Shown here piece by piece: positions 1-21,507 of a stretch of 64,000 bases of DNA. The notes under the pieces are model-generated. The model did no database searches. It saw only the letters and a list, made by a program, of their open reading frames with translations, and was not told the DNA's origin. The DNA lies in assembly GCA_963070105.1 (NCBI GenBank), contig OY718806.1, positions 1,394,865-1,458,864 on the forward strand. Reading direction: 5' to 3'. The stretch is from Litomosoides sigmodontis. Lineage: Eukaryota > Nematoda > Chromadorea > Rhabditida > Onchocercidae. The position numbers and the translations under genes are program-made. Each line of letters begins with the position of its first letter. Position 1 is the stretch's first letter.

Positions 1-2991
<2,991 letters not shown>

Positions 2992-3022
2992 TATAATAAT
3001 AATAATAATAATAATAATAAAT

Positions 3023-3097
3023 TATAATTATAATAATTAACAATAATAATTATTATTATAATTATAATTATTATTATTGTTAATTATTATAATTATA
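3023..3097. repeat. inverted repeat with 28-bp perfect arms
   Basis: The left arm 3023-3050 and right arm 3070-3097 are exact reverse complements, separated by a 19-bp AT-only spacer (3051-3069). The arms include the non-trivial core TTAACAATAATAAT, so this is more than chance simple repeat. It abuts the 3' end of the TAA array and could extrude as a cruciform. Confidence 0.85.
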
Positions 3098-5288
3098 TTA
3101 ATTAACAATAATAATATTAAAATAGTAATAATAAGGAAGAGTTTAAATAAATAATTTTTAATAAACCACTGGTAAAAAATTATTGCAAACATATTGTATT
3201 TAAATTTTGAAATATTAAATATTAATTATAGAATATCGAAAAATAAATAAGTAAATTGAAATATTGTCGCTAGCAGAGTTCAATGAGTAATGAATTTTCT
3301 GTATTTTTATGTTATTTTAGAGAAACATTTGTATGGAGCGAAAGATTTTGAAAAGTTAAAAATGTAATTTATGATTTTAACAAAGTAAATTTAATGGTAA
3401 AAGTGTGATAACAAGAAAATAATAGTGAAAAGTAACGAAATCGACAATAGTTGCAAGAAATGCTACAAAAGTAGCATTAAAAGCGAAGAATGGTAAATGT
3501 ATTTATTTTAATAGCAGTGATACGATTAGGAAAAAGTGTAAATATTTCTCAATAATTCTTTACAATTCAAAATTTAAATAGAATAGTTGCGGTGGAACTT
3601 CTTAACTCAAGCATATCTATTATATGTAGTGCAACGAAGAATAATACTGTTAATAATTCTTTTTTTGATAATTTTTTTTAATACATCAATAATATTTTTT
3701 TCGTTTTTGATATATTTTCTTTAAATATATTTTTATCATGTATTTTATTCTTTTATTTCCGCATCGCTAATCTCATTTTGCAATAAAAAATGATCAAAAT
3801 TTATGCTTTCAATCAATTACTAACTTATCTTAGCAGCAATACTGAGAGTTGAGTAATTTCAAAATGATATAACTACTAGTCAATTTTCTATATAGCAACG
3901 CTGTTTTTTTTCTTAATCAGAGTAGTAGCATAGGCATAGTTTTGTTTGAAATTTTATCGCTCATAATAAAATTCAGCCGTGTTGGCAACCGTATTAAATT
4001 GTTGGAAGTGAAAAAAATTTTCAACAATTGGATAAATGTAGGAATGGAAATGTTAAATTTTATTTTTTCCTATTTTTATGGCAATTTAATAATATGCTGT
4101 AACTGACGATATACTGTGTTACCTTACTTTACTTCTTTCTAATAGAGAGAGTAAAAAATTAGGAATAACTAGTAGGCAAGAATATTCTTACATAGTAATG
4201 GTAAAAAAGTGGTTTGTAGCTATAAAATGAAATTTATTGAAAGGCTGAGGGGGAAGATGTGGAGGAGGAAGAGGAGGAGGACGAGGAGGAGAAGGCGAAG
4301 GGGAAAGATTTTTAAAAATGAATGAAATATCATTTTTCTTTGAAGAAAAAAGGGAAGTTGCTTGAGAAGTAATTTAAGAAACCAAGAGAGCTTTTATTAT
4401 TTATTTATTATTAATTAATTAATTAACTAGCCAACTGATTACTATTATCTATCACAGGTACTATTTTCATCAATAATTATCATTTATTTTAAAATTCATA
4501 TCATTCAATATATCAACTGAATGAATGATTATTGTTTGATGACAAAATAACGTTTGAAATGCTGACTGTTTATCCATTTCATTGAAAGAACGTTAAGCGT
4601 TCAAAAAGATTTCATTCTAAATATTCCTCTTTTTTTTTCTCCCTCTCTCTCTCTCTCTCTGTCTTCCTTGCTCTATCAATTTGTTGTCGTATATCTTTCA
4701 ATAAACGAACGAAGAAGAATGGTAGCAAAAACAGTAAGCATAACAGCTGGCATTGTAATGAAAATGAAATGAATAGATAAATAAGATGAGGAAAAGATAT
4801 GAAATTCGTAGAAAAATAAAAAAAAATAAAAGGTCATGAAAATACACTTTCTTCGCTTTCATTATTTCATATGTTTTACTAATGAAAAAAATACGTTAAA
4901 TGAAATTTAGTAATATTATTTGAAGACTAACGAACCAACCAACCATTCATTCATTCATAAATCTCTATGATTATTTTTATGAAGTAAATTTTATTTCTGC
5001 GACAATTAAAGTTTTGCAGTAATGGAAGGGAAAGAAAAAGAGTCTACAGCATCACTACTAATTTTTAAGTTAAGAAAAAGGATAAGAATTGTTAGCAGGA
5101 TTAATATGATGATAAGTAAGCTGTGTGAATGTTAGAACAGTGGTAATATTTACTAATATTCGTAATAATAAAAGTAACAATAACAGCATTAATTAATATT
5201 AGTAATAGAAATGATTGTAGTAGCATTGATAACTGTTATCACTACTGTTAGAGCTGTTATGATATGATAAAATAAGGAAGTTACATAC
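3098..5288. other. AT-rich non-coding DNA, no gene seen
   Basis: No recognisable exon. It contains a GGA/GAG-rich patch (4250-4310) and a CT tract (4630-4662). If the minus-strand exon at 5289-5379 is real, later exons of that gene would have to lie here or further left, but none was recognised. Confidence 0.5.
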
Positions 5289-5379
5289 CTTTTGTTTCCC
5301 TAATATATTTTATCGAGGATGTGGTTAAATTAGCTTCTGCTTCATCATTTACTTGTTGTTCATCAGTTGAAGAAAACAT
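5289..5379 (-). CDS. possible first coding exon of an unidentified minus-strand gene
   Basis: On the minus strand an ATG at 5379-5377 opens a 30-codon frame beginning MFSSTDEQQVNDEAEANLTT and ending ...IKYIRETK plus one base, directly before a strong donor, AAAAG|GTATGT. An in-frame TAA lies upstream of the ATG, with no other ATG between, so the start is defined. The residue mix (acidic, polar, not repeat-derived) looks like a real hydrophilic N-terminus. Reading on into the intron meets a stop after two codons. No family was recognised and no second exon was found, so this could be a chance frame. It would be transcribed away from the PI4K2 gene. Confidence 0.3.
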
Positions 5380-5781
5380 GGCTTTGGAGAAGAAGCGGAG
5401 AACAAAATGAGCAAAAATAATGCCGATCAAACACTTTAAGTATCAACTGGAACATTTTTTCGTTTTTTTTTTTTTTTTTTGCTTTTCTGAACACTTATCT
5501 CTCTTAGTTCAATTTAGCAAATCAATAGTAAAAGCAAGCGAAACGAACGGGAACTCTTTGAAACATGATCAACTCTATCATATTTCCTCCTTCTTTTCTT
5601 CAAATTTAAAAAACAAAAAAAAACGAGCATTTAAAACAAAACAGAACAAAAAACAATTCAATGATGAATAACAACAATAATTTGGTGCCAAAAAAAAAAA
5701 CTAAAATACACCTAATGTTTACACGAATAATTATGCTATAACAGCAAGCAATTTGTTTTTGTAAATTGTAACAAAATGCGA

Positions 5782-5782
<1 letters not shown>

Positions 5783-5877
<95 letters not shown>
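5783..5877. repeat. (TG)n dinucleotide array
   Basis: About 47 perfect TG units ending in TAGGG. Alternating purine-pyrimidine sequence of this length can adopt Z-DNA. Confidence 0.97.
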
Positions 5878-5879
<2 letters not shown>

Positions 5880-6948
5880 GGTGAGTGACAATGTTGATTT
5901 AGCTCTATGCTTCCTTACATTTTCAATTCATTTCACCTTTTAATTCTAAATCAATAAATATTTTGAAATGTTGCAGTGCACATTCCCTCGTTACCATGGT
6001 GATTTTTGAAATAATCATTTCAAATATTTGATTCAATCGTATAATTTTACTTGTATTACCCCCAATATCATTTTGTAATCACCACACCACTATCATTTAT
6101 CGTCATCAATGGCTAATGTTTATTTTATCCTTTCTTATCATTCCGCTTATCAGTGTCATTAATAATCACCTGTTTCTTTCCCCTCCAAACCTTCGATATT
6201 TTGCATTTACGATAAATTCTCCAATTCATCCATCCTATATCTTGTTGCATTCATTTTGATATTTCTAACTCACTTCACTCTCATTCTACTCATTATTATT
6301 TCACTTCTCCTGTCTTCACAACTTCACAACTCCTCCTCGTCTTTAATTTCAATGCATTCTATTTGAATGGTGGAATTGGCAACAATTGTTTGTTAATCTC
6401 TCAGTGGTACATCTCCTAATTTTCCTAATTCATTGCCTGATTATTCTTGGTCAATAATTTCAAAATGCTGCTTAATTAAAATTGGTGCATTTTCAAATAT
6501 CACTAAGCATGCAATAAATGCCTGAAAAATGTCAAATTAACTGGATTATTTTAAAAAAAAAAGGAAAAAAAACGAGAATCGAGGAAGTAAAGGAAAAGCA
6601 AAGATTCACCTCCTGAAGAAATTTATCAAAATGAATTCATTTGCTACAGAAATATTTGCTCATTTTCATTTAGGAATTATTCATTAAGAAAAAAAAGAAA
6701 AAAAAAACCATTTTAAAATTTATTTCTGCCTATCTTTTCCAGAAGTTTCATTCACTATTGCATATTTTTTTTCAAATAAAAAAGAACATTTAGGATTACA
6801 TTTAATCTCGTCATTTTCCAAAATTTAAATTAATTTATTTCTATTACATAGAAAGATAATGATTTCCGTTAAAAGAAAAAAGCGTTGCCTCACATATATA
6901 TACATATACATGCATATATTATTATATTTTTCATTGATTGAAATCTTG

Positions 6949-7098
6949 TAAACTTTGATCGCTGTAAGGCGTCACAAAGTGGGAAAAAAATATGGCAAAA
7001 ATAATAAACAATTCATTTTCCTTGTATTTACTTAATTTCACTTTTACCATTTTTTATTTTTTACAATTAGTATCTTTTAAACTTTAATCGCTGTAAGG
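6949..7098. repeat. spaced 21-bp direct repeat
   Basis: TAAACTTTGATCGCTGTAAGG at 6949-6969 recurs with one change (GATC to AATC) at 7078-7098, 129 bp later. Both copies are followed by an A-rich stretch and then an AAACA-TTCATTT motif, suggesting an older duplication of about 70 bp. Confidence 0.6.
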
Positions 7099-9913
7099 AA
7101 CTGAAATCAGCCAAAAAAAGTAAAAAAAAAAACATAAACATTTCATTTATGTTCTAAAATTTATGTAATTTAAATAACAAAAAGAATTTATTGATAAATA
7201 TGGCAAAAAAGAGGGAGGAGTGGAGGGAGTGGAGAGATTGAAAGGTGGCAACAGGATGAGGATAGATGGCAGTACATTGACAAGAAGACCTCAATTTAAA
7301 GCATATTTGCTGTTTGAATTCTGTTTACTATCAAAATATGCTTGTGATGACGATGATGATGATGATGATGATGATGATGAGGTTGATCTGGTTTTCCACT
7401 GGAATTGAGTTACCAGGAGTAGGGGATGTTGGTGGTAGTGATGTTGTGTGTTAACGACAAAAATAGGTTGACATATATAGCATATATAGTAGTAGGAGTA
7501 GTGGTGGTTCTCATCTCAATGCCTATATTTTTATTGAAATCACTTAACAAACTTTATTTGCATGAAATGAAGTAAAAATTGAGTGAGTGAAGTTAAGTGA
7601 ATATTATATCAGTAGGTGATGAATGTATATTGTTTGATAATTGATTATCAATGCGAGTTGTTTCAAGTGTTATTTGTATAAAAATTTTTATTAATGTAAT
7701 GAACTATTTTTGCAATTTACTGTTCGTCGAATTGATTAACTTATCCAAAGGTTAATTAATTGAAGGATAAAAAGAAAACTGATCATAATAGATTCGTTAT
7801 TATGAATGAAATTTTAGTATTTGAAATATTCATAGTTTACCTTAGCGCAAAACGAATATAATTTATCGGTTTGATTGCGAAATTGTAATTCACTTCAAAC
7901 TTTTACATCCGTTCTCATTTCTATGCCATTAATTTTGTGTCATTAATTCTATTTCAGCTTTTTAAAATTGAGTTCACATATTCATGGTATATTCTTTTGG
8001 ATGTTTTCCAATAATTTTTTCAAATTAACAGCACTGAACATTTTTGAAAATAGAAATTAAAGTATAACATAACAACAGTAAGAATGCTTAGAATTTTATT
8101 TTTATTTATTTTGTTTTTTTTACCTTCAAAAAATTCTCCGATAGAAATTAGGAGGAGAGATTAGAGGGATTGAAAAGATGAAACAAACTCCCGTTAATTG
8201 ATTGATCTCTCCCGGATGCTCAAACGATGACTGATCGTGCTCACTTTTTTCTTTCACTTTTCCTCTTCCCCATTTTTTGTTTCATTTTTTGCCTCTCTTC
8301 CACCTCTATTCCTCTTTCATCTTCTTCCTCTATCTCCCTCTGTTATTCTCTCTCCTCTTCTCTCGATGAAAAGGAAATAGTAAAAAAAAACACACACATG
8401 CAGTGCACCAATGATCATGAATGATATCCATTTTTTTTTGTCCACTCGTTTTTTTTTTTTTTTTTTTGTGGACGAAAATAGTTGAAAATGAAATTATGGT
8501 AAGTAAAACTTTCCTCGTGTTAAATAGATTCAGGAAGGAAAGAAAAAACAAGAACGAAAGAGAAAATGCAAAAAAAGCAATCAATATGAAATTCGTTGAA
8601 TCACACAGTTTGATACTTTCATTTTTTTTATGATTAAACATTCTTATAATTTGTAATTAATTATCAATGGATTTAAATAACAATGGAGGATGATGCATTT
8701 TACATTCTTTTCTCATTTATTTAAATCTTTTCTCGTGCATGTATTCTGTCTCATTTGCTAAGGCATTTTGAGGTATATATTACTTACATTATCAGTTAAG
8801 GGACTATTTTAAGTCAATTGGAGTCACTAATTGACTAATTTAGAAGTAGAAGTCAATTTCTATAAAAAAAAAATATGACGATCTAGTAGTAATAATAGTA
8901 GTGGTAGCAGGATAACCACTTATGTTAAGAAAAAGGATCAAAAATTAATCTTTAAATGCCAAAATAAGCAATAAAAATATAAATTTAATTGTAAATGAGC
9001 ATAAGAGAAATGATGAGAAATGGAGGAGAAATTGAGGTGAAATTATTAAAAGAAGGCAAACTTTAAAAGTTATTAGAAAAGCAATAAATGGACACCAAAA
9101 AAAAAGTATTTTATAACTTTTAAAATTTATTTTATCTCCAAATACTTATTTTCTATTAAGTAATTTATGAAGCGAACAAGGAAAAGGAAGAAGAGAAGGA
9201 AGTGATAAGGAAAAAAAAGATCGATGGAGAAAATTATTTCTTGTTTGCTTCTTTCTTTCAATTTTAATTGATGTCAATATACTATATAACTTGTAGATTT
9301 CGCTTGATAAAGTAATTTAATGCGCGAAAACGCTGTTATTAGTGAATTGCATCTTAAATAATTAAAGTGATGCAATAAAAATTTGACATTATCATTCGAC
9401 AACAACAAATTATGTAAATCATTGATTCCATTGTAGTAAGGGAGTGTGTACGATTGTTTTCCATTACATAACCTTATCATTCCATTATCCAACCTTATCA
9501 TTTACTTTGTCTATCTAACAATTTGAAATCTAAAGAAAAAACAAACAAAAGAAGCTTCGAAATAACATTTGTGTTGGTCTGTTTTTTTTTTTTGCCTAAA
9601 TATTAAACAAATGTATTTCAAGACGAACTTATAAAATGATGGGAATTACATTTTATGTAATGTGAGAAATTTTAAATAATTTATCCCAGATTTAGTTATT
9701 ATATTTCGAAATATTTTGTTTCCGCTTAATTGCACTATTTGAATCGTTTCGCATTCGTACTATATGCCAGATACCGGTAATATATTTCCACACTGGTGTA
9801 GCGCAACATTTCCATTCCTTAGATTTTAAATTTAAATTTTAACATATTCCGCAGTGAAAATAACATTTTATAGGTGATGTTTTGAAATCGCTTTTTTTTT
9901 TGAGAACAGATGA

Positions 9914-14296
<4,383 letters not shown>

Positions 14297-16345
14297 ATTT
14301 GTGTGTAACCTAATATACTACACTAATTTATGAATAAAACTGAGTATTGGTTGTATTTTATCAATTATATGAGTGATTTCAAAAATCATTTATTACCTTC
14401 CCATAAAAAAAAAAGTGCAACATTTCAATTTTCACTTCATTAAAATGACGGTGATAATGATGTGGTAATTCCTAGAATTCCTCATAAACCCTCTCTCTAC
14501 CTTGCCCAGCTCGGCAACTGTTTTGAAAAGTAAAAAAAAAAAAAAAAAGAAATAAGCAAAATGTCTGCGACAAACAAATAACTGATATTTCAAAAACAAA
14601 CGGTTACCGGTGTTTGATTAATTGAAATTGTTTTGAATTTAGTTTAAAACAGTTTAAAAAATTTGCCAAATCTTCGGGTTAGACTGTTTGTGTGTTGAAA
14701 CTGTAGCGACTGTGATGTCATGAAAAAAAAAATTGTTAATCGTAAAATGTTGAGGAAATAAGTCAAAAAGAAAAAAAAAGACCCTCAATCACAGCATTTA
14801 AAATGAAATAGATGAACGTAATTTATCTGACACAAAAAATAAAAGTTAGCATTTCAGATAAATCACACTTTGTTCTCTCTCTCTCTCTCTCTCTCACTTT
14901 CTCTTAAAGCAACATTTAAAATGGAGTTTCATTTGTCTTCTGTCGCTGCACACAACTACATTCAGCATAATCGTCAAATTTATTCGTACGTGAATTCTGG
15001 GAATACCTATACATGTTATCATATGGAAATATTTTATATCACTTTAATTAAACTGTCATATTTACAGTGATAAATTTTACGGTAGAATAAGTGATAATGC
15101 TGTTGCAATGATGGATACTGTAATTTTAGGTCACGTAGTAGAACCGGTTTTTTTCTTTGATTTGCCTGTTGAAATGTTTTTTCCCCTCAATCAACTGTTC
15201 ATTAGATAATATTTGTCCATATTTTCAAAAATCTCATGAAATTTAAAATTGCCCTAAAAATGAGAACATAAAAATTCGAAGTGATCCCGTAGATAGAATA
15301 ATTCTACGGTTACAAATCCATAAAACTATCTGAAAGCACCAACGAAACCTATTTAGTCAAAAACATAACAAGCAACATTTCTTTGATGTAGTAAAATAAA
15401 ATTGAAACAATTAATCAATGGAGTTTTATGAATAATACTAATAATGATGTTAATGTTAAAACTAGCAAAGTTACACACGTCCGTGTATTTAAATTAAATT
15501 CTGTGAAAATTCCCGAAAAAAAAATGCATATTTTTTTTGAATGAGAATTAGTGATCGTGCATCAGATGATATACAACGAGACATTCCGTAGTAGAATTTT
15601 TGCAATTTATAAAAATCAAGTTTACCAGATCTCCTTTCATCATTTTCTTTTTTTTTTTTTTTGGGAGAGCAGCGGGAGATGGGAGCAGAGCGTGAGCATT
15701 AAGTGTAGACGTAAAAATGATGTGACGCAAAGAAGTAGCTTTAAAATTTAACGACATTGTTTGAATAGTTAAAAATTTCACATTGTTTGCACATTGCTAC
15801 AGAAATAAAAAGAAAAGAAAAGAAGCGAAAAGGAAAACAGAGAGGAAATGAAAATTTCAAATTCCATTCTGTTATCTTTTTCCAATCGTCTATTAATGTT
15901 TCTTCTGCGAGGTTTAAATTTAAGTCAACTTTAAAAAAATTAGCAAAATTAAAGTTAAAAATTTTGCAAAAAAAAAAGGGAAAACGAAAACTGGAAAGAG
16001 TGAGAATTGAAAATTATGTTTTTGAAGGAAAAAGGGGAAAACCAGTGATTTGAATGAATTTTGGATGGAAAGAACAATGATTGAAATTAAGTGGAATTTC
16101 AGGTATGACGTAAATGAAAAATTTCTACTACTATTGCAGATGAGAAACACAGAAAGACAGGGAGAGAGAGAGAGAGAGAGAAGAAGAAGAAGAAGAAGAA
16201 GAAGAAAAAGTTATATCAGTGTGTGAAAAGTTTTGGTGAAGCGTAAAATACAAAATTTGTTTACATATGTTGCATGGTGTCTTCTATCAATATCACTGCA
16301 AATACTTTTGATTTAATTCCACTCAGCAATGAACACAAAGTAAAC
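14297..16345. other. non-coding DNA downstream of PI4K2
   Basis: Beyond the 3' UTR no gene was recognised. Short open frames (for example 14870-15070 and 15787-16053) are rich in Lys/Asn/Phe/Ser, lack homology and overlap simple sequence. A GA then GAA tract lies at about 16162-16208. Confidence 0.55.
14333..14338 (+). terminator. polyadenylation signal AATAAA of PI4K2
   Basis: A canonical AATAAA 37 bp downstream of the TAG at 14294-14296, so the 3' UTR would be short, which is common in nematodes. Confidence 0.65.
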
Positions 16346-16930
<585 letters not shown>

Positions 16931-17083
16931 ACTTTTACTACAGGTCAAACTATATAGGTTGTTTGTGTGTATGTGTGTTGGAAGCCAAATATTATAAGAT
17001 TGTCAAATGTTTTTTTCCTCTTTTTCACTTCATCTACTGTTTTGCTTATTTTTGTTTTCTGAATAATCGTATTCTAGCATTCT

Positions 17084-17116
<33 letters not shown>

Positions 17117-19959
17117 GCTTTCTCTCTCTTTCTCTCGATCTATACGGAAATGATTATTGTGTTAAGAAAAAATTTTTTTTGACCAATTTTTTAAAACTTA
17201 TAATATTTCTCCTTTTTGTTTTTTTTTTCTAAAATTTTTCTCTTTTTTGTTTCCTAATACGGATCATTTCTCTCTTTTTTTTAGTTTTAAAAAAGTGAGA
17301 TATTTTTTTTCTAATACGGATCATTTCCCTTTTTTTTTAGTTTTTTTTTTAGTTTTAAAAAAGTGAAATATTTTTTCTTTGATCAAAATTTTCTTATCAC
17401 AATTTTTTCTCCATTTCCATCTTATCTATAAATTGTTATATATATATAATGTGCGTGTGTGCGTGTGCGTGTGCGTGTGCGTGTGTTTACAGGTTGCATG
17501 AGCGGGAATGAATGGAATTGAAATCTCTCATCGTTCATGTATTTTTTTGTTGCACCACAAATGGCTAACATAGCAATAATGATGCAAACTTTTTTATTGT
17601 ACGCGAAATTTATTGCATGTTTTGCAAGAAGCGAAGGGAAATTATTGCATTTTCCAAGTGCTTGCATGCATATTGAAAGTAAATTTTTACTGCTTTTGCT
17701 TTTGTTGGAAATGATAGGCGCAGGAGGAGTGGATGATTGTTTGTTTACAAATTATGCTAATAATAATAAGCAGAAGGGGAAGGAGGGGACGGCGAATTCT
17801 GTAATCGTAAAATATTTTCTTCCTGAAAAGAAATCATGAATCTTCTTTTTGCCTTCTGCAATTCATTCATTGCTAATAGTTCCTTCTCAGTTCACTGATA
17901 TTTTATTTTAATTCATTTCTGCCTCCTCGCTCCTTCACCCTCTCTTTCATCCTATTATCGTCATTTTTGATTTCGCATTTCCCTTCTTTGTTTGATTTTG
18001 TTAGGGAAAGCTTTCTTGTACCTCGGACATATTGCATTTTTGCTTTAAAAAAAAAATTTTCTTTTTAAGGTATTTTTTTCGTTACTTGTTATTCATAATG
18101 ATTTATTAATGACTATTAATAATTTGTTTCTTATAACCATTCATTACCTGTTAATTATTATTATTATTATTACTTGGTACTTTACTTTTATTAAATTTGC
18201 TCTGATCAACTGAAACACTTCCTTTTTTTCCTTAAAAAATTTTTTTGGGGGAAGCTTTTTGATAAGCTTTACAAGTGGAAGTTATGTTGTAGATTCCTTG
18301 CAAAAATTTCATCTTTTGTGTAAAAAAAAGAAGGCTAAAAACTGACGATTATCAAAAATTTATCTTTTATTTTCAAATCAGCCCTTCTTACTGTTTGAAT
18401 TAAAGTCGAAAATTTGTTGTATTGCAATTTTATGATTTACCCACTTGAATACAGATACATTCGTATTCGTTTTTAAATATGAATTCAAATATATATGTAT
18501 ATATATACATGTATAATATGTTCAAAATTATTAATTTAATTACAATTGATTAGTTTCATATTTCTGTAAAATATTTTAAAAGATGCTAGCACAAATGCTA
18601 TTCTCCATTTTCTTCTTTTTTCCAGATTTATTACATTTTCATTTTCCTTTCCTTTATTCCATTCCTTTCCTTTTTTTCTGAAAAATGAAAAAAAGGAAAC
18701 CTTTCAATGATTTGTGATGAATTTGCAGCAGAAAGGCACGAAAACAGTTTTTCCTGTATTAAATGAAATTTCTGGGATTCCATTCCGCATTTTCATAGTG
18801 TTTCCTTTTTTTACCCTCATGCTCTCGTAATGAGAACGAGTGCATTCACAAATTTCATTTTCGCATTTTCAACAATTTCATTTTATCTATGAGCAACTTT
18901 TAATGAAATGTATTCTCAAGATTGATTTCATTCGTAATAATGGTGACACGTGAACTTTTATAAAGGCAAATTTTCTTTCTTTCTCTCTCTCTCTCTCTCT
19001 CTCTGTCTTTCATAATTACTCGGCAGGTAAGTGTGCGGAAAATTGATGTTATTTTCGTTGACGTTTTGATTCGAGCCACACACTTCTTACTCACTTTGAT
19101 GGCTTTTCTTTTCAGGAGGAAATATTACAAAAAAATTTTTTTTAATTCATATTTTACCAGAATTAGCTTTTGGTCAATGATTTTAAATGTTTAGATGCAT
19201 AAAATACGTAGCAGTAGTAGCAGTGGAGAAAGCTTAAAAGGTTCCGCCTTCTCTTTCTCTCTCTCTCTCCCCATCCTTTCGTTTAATCATTGATTATTAG
19301 GTTTACGGAATGTTTCAAGTAAGTATTGCAATTGTATTCCAATCCGTTGCAAAAAATGATTTCCATAATGCAACAATAATTCCGCACTGTAGGGTGTTTG
19401 TTGTAAATGAGGTAAAGTTCACCTTTTTTCTCTCAATCCTTCTCTTTCTCCTTCTCTCTTTCTCTCTCCTTCTCTTCTACGCTAAAACTATCAAAATTGA
19501 TGGGTGCATAAAATTACGTCATACCAATAATTAAAATATATAAGTATATGCTGCAAACTCATGTAGTGAATTAATGCACTTTTCAAATGACGATATTTAC
19601 AAATTTTTGTGATTATAATTTATAATTGGCTTGAAAATTTTTGATTTAAGTGTTTCTAATTTTATTTTTGTTTTGGCAAGCGAAAAAAAGGAATGGAAAA
19701 TGTTGGTACGATTAATAGTTAATAAATACCATTCATCGCTTTATTATCACTGAAGGATTTCCGGATTCAAACTCTTTCAATCACAAATCATTTAACTGTG
19801 GAAGTGTTTAGTAACAATGCTGAAAATTGCTAATCCACACTGTTTTGTGTTACACGAATGAATGGATAATTCAGAACAATCGTTGAACGACAATTACAGT
19901 TGAAATTCTTTTATTGTTTATGTAATGCTCTGTGCATGTAACATGCATGTGTAGCAAAA

Positions 19960-19997
<38 letters not shown>

Positions 19998-20548
19998 ATT
20001 GGTAGTTAGTATGTTAATTCACCTCTTTAATTTTTCGTTTCATCTTTCATAATATTCAAATAGCAAAAGACCTATCATCGTACAGGAAATACTACCGCTC
20101 TATTATATTAACTGTTATAGCTTTCTGCTCCTTCTATCCGTTAAGTTGCACATATTTCTTTGTAATTACTTTAATTCATTAATTATTTAATGCTTTTTCG
20201 AAAATATAATTTACCATAAATATGGTGGAATTTAAGAGTGCATTAAAATAATTAAAATACGACTTCCAAAACCTATATATAGATTATTTTTCAAATCAGT
20301 TGTCGTCGTACTATTGAGATACATGAATTATTTAATAAATTTACTCTCAATCAGTGTGCAGCAAGGTCAGCAATTTAATTATTAATTAAATGATCGTTTA
20401 ATTTGCTTATTTAATTATCATTATTTTTTTCATTATTATTACTACTCATTATTATCAATGTTACTATTATTTATTCTTATTGTTGTTAATTACTATTACT
20501 ATTTTATTATTTATTATTATTATTATTTATTATTAATCATTAATTAAT
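16931..20548. other. AT-rich non-coding DNA
   Basis: No gene recognised. Contains CT tracts (about 17081-17130, 18978-19006, 19252-19270), a GTGTGC run (17452-17483), a TAG run (about 19962-19997) and the 57-bp duplication at 17254-17378. Open frames are short and follow simple sequence. Confidence 0.55.
17254..17378. repeat. 57-bp tandem duplication
   Basis: Both copies begin CTAATACGGATCATTTC and share the TTTTAGTTTTAAAAAAGTGA(G/A)ATAT end. Copy 1 is 17254-17310. Copy 2 (17311 on) carries an extra T-rich insertion of about 10 bp. The low divergence suggests a recent duplication. Confidence 0.8.
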
Positions 20549-20691
20549 AATTATCAATTATCAATTATCAATTATTAATTATTAATTATTAATTATTAAT
20601 TATTAATTATTAATTATTAATTATTAATTGTTAATTATTAATTATTAATTATTGATTATTGATTATTGATTATTAACTATTAACTATTAAT
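20549..20691. repeat. 7-bp minisatellite with blocks of sequence variants
   Basis: The period is 7 bp. Variant units are grouped, not mixed: TCAATTA copies first, then a run of TTAATTA, one TTAATTG, TTAATTA again, then TTGATTA copies and finally TTAACTA copies. The grouping points to expansion by local duplication of mutated units. Confidence 0.85.
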
Positions 20692-20720
20692 TATTATTAT
20701 TTATTATTATTGTTATTGTT

Positions 20721-20722
<2 letters not shown>

Positions 20723-20798
<76 letters not shown>

Positions 20799-20799
20799 A
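20723..20799. repeat. (GTT)n trinucleotide array
   Basis: About 24 perfect GTT units following TTATTGTTATTG. The minus-strand poly-Thr frame across it is an artefact. Confidence 0.96.
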
Positions 20800-21476
20800 T
20801 CGTTAGTATATTATCATCAGTATGACTATTACAAATTAATATTATTACTATTACTGTTGTTGTTTCTTCCTTGATCAAATGGAAAATCTTTGTTTCTTTT
20901 TTTTGCCGTATTCATTGACCTAATTTTGCTTCAAAATTTTTTCATTACTGTTTGTTTCATTGTTACACACATTCGGTGCATTTTTTCCCTTCAAAAAAAA
21001 AAGAAGAACGGACAATTTAAAAAGATAACTATCATTTCACTCATCAAATCGAAATGTAAAAAAAAAACTGTAATCAATAACGAAATCAATAAGTAACGAT
21101 TATGCTAATGCATTAAAAAAAAAAGACATGATGAACTATCAAATACATACCTTTATTTTTTTTCTCTCCTCTATTTTTTTACTTCTACAGCAGCATTCAC
21201 TCATATTCGTCCTTCATTTCTATTTTCCTACGCAGTGATGTTTGGGTCAGTAATGAGGAACGTCCATTAATACTCGTTTGTTCTTCATCAGCCGTATGTG
21301 TTTGCGTGTGCGTGTCTTTTCGCTGGTATAACAACTGAAATTTCCTGATATTGATTTCAAATCAAGTGATATTAATTGATTTGTGTTATTGCAAAGTTAG
21401 TTGTTAATAATTAAGTGACAGCATTGAATTTTTTTTTTCAATATGATGATGACGAAGTTTCTATTTTATTTGAATC

Positions 21477-21507
<31 letters not shown>

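Noticed and set aside
7220..7408. 62-residue ORF with a poly-Asp run
   Set aside because: The Asp run is a GAT microsatellite and the rest shows no homology or splice context.
9274..9501. 75-residue minus-strand ORF
   Set aside because: No homology and no splice or start evidence beyond chance.
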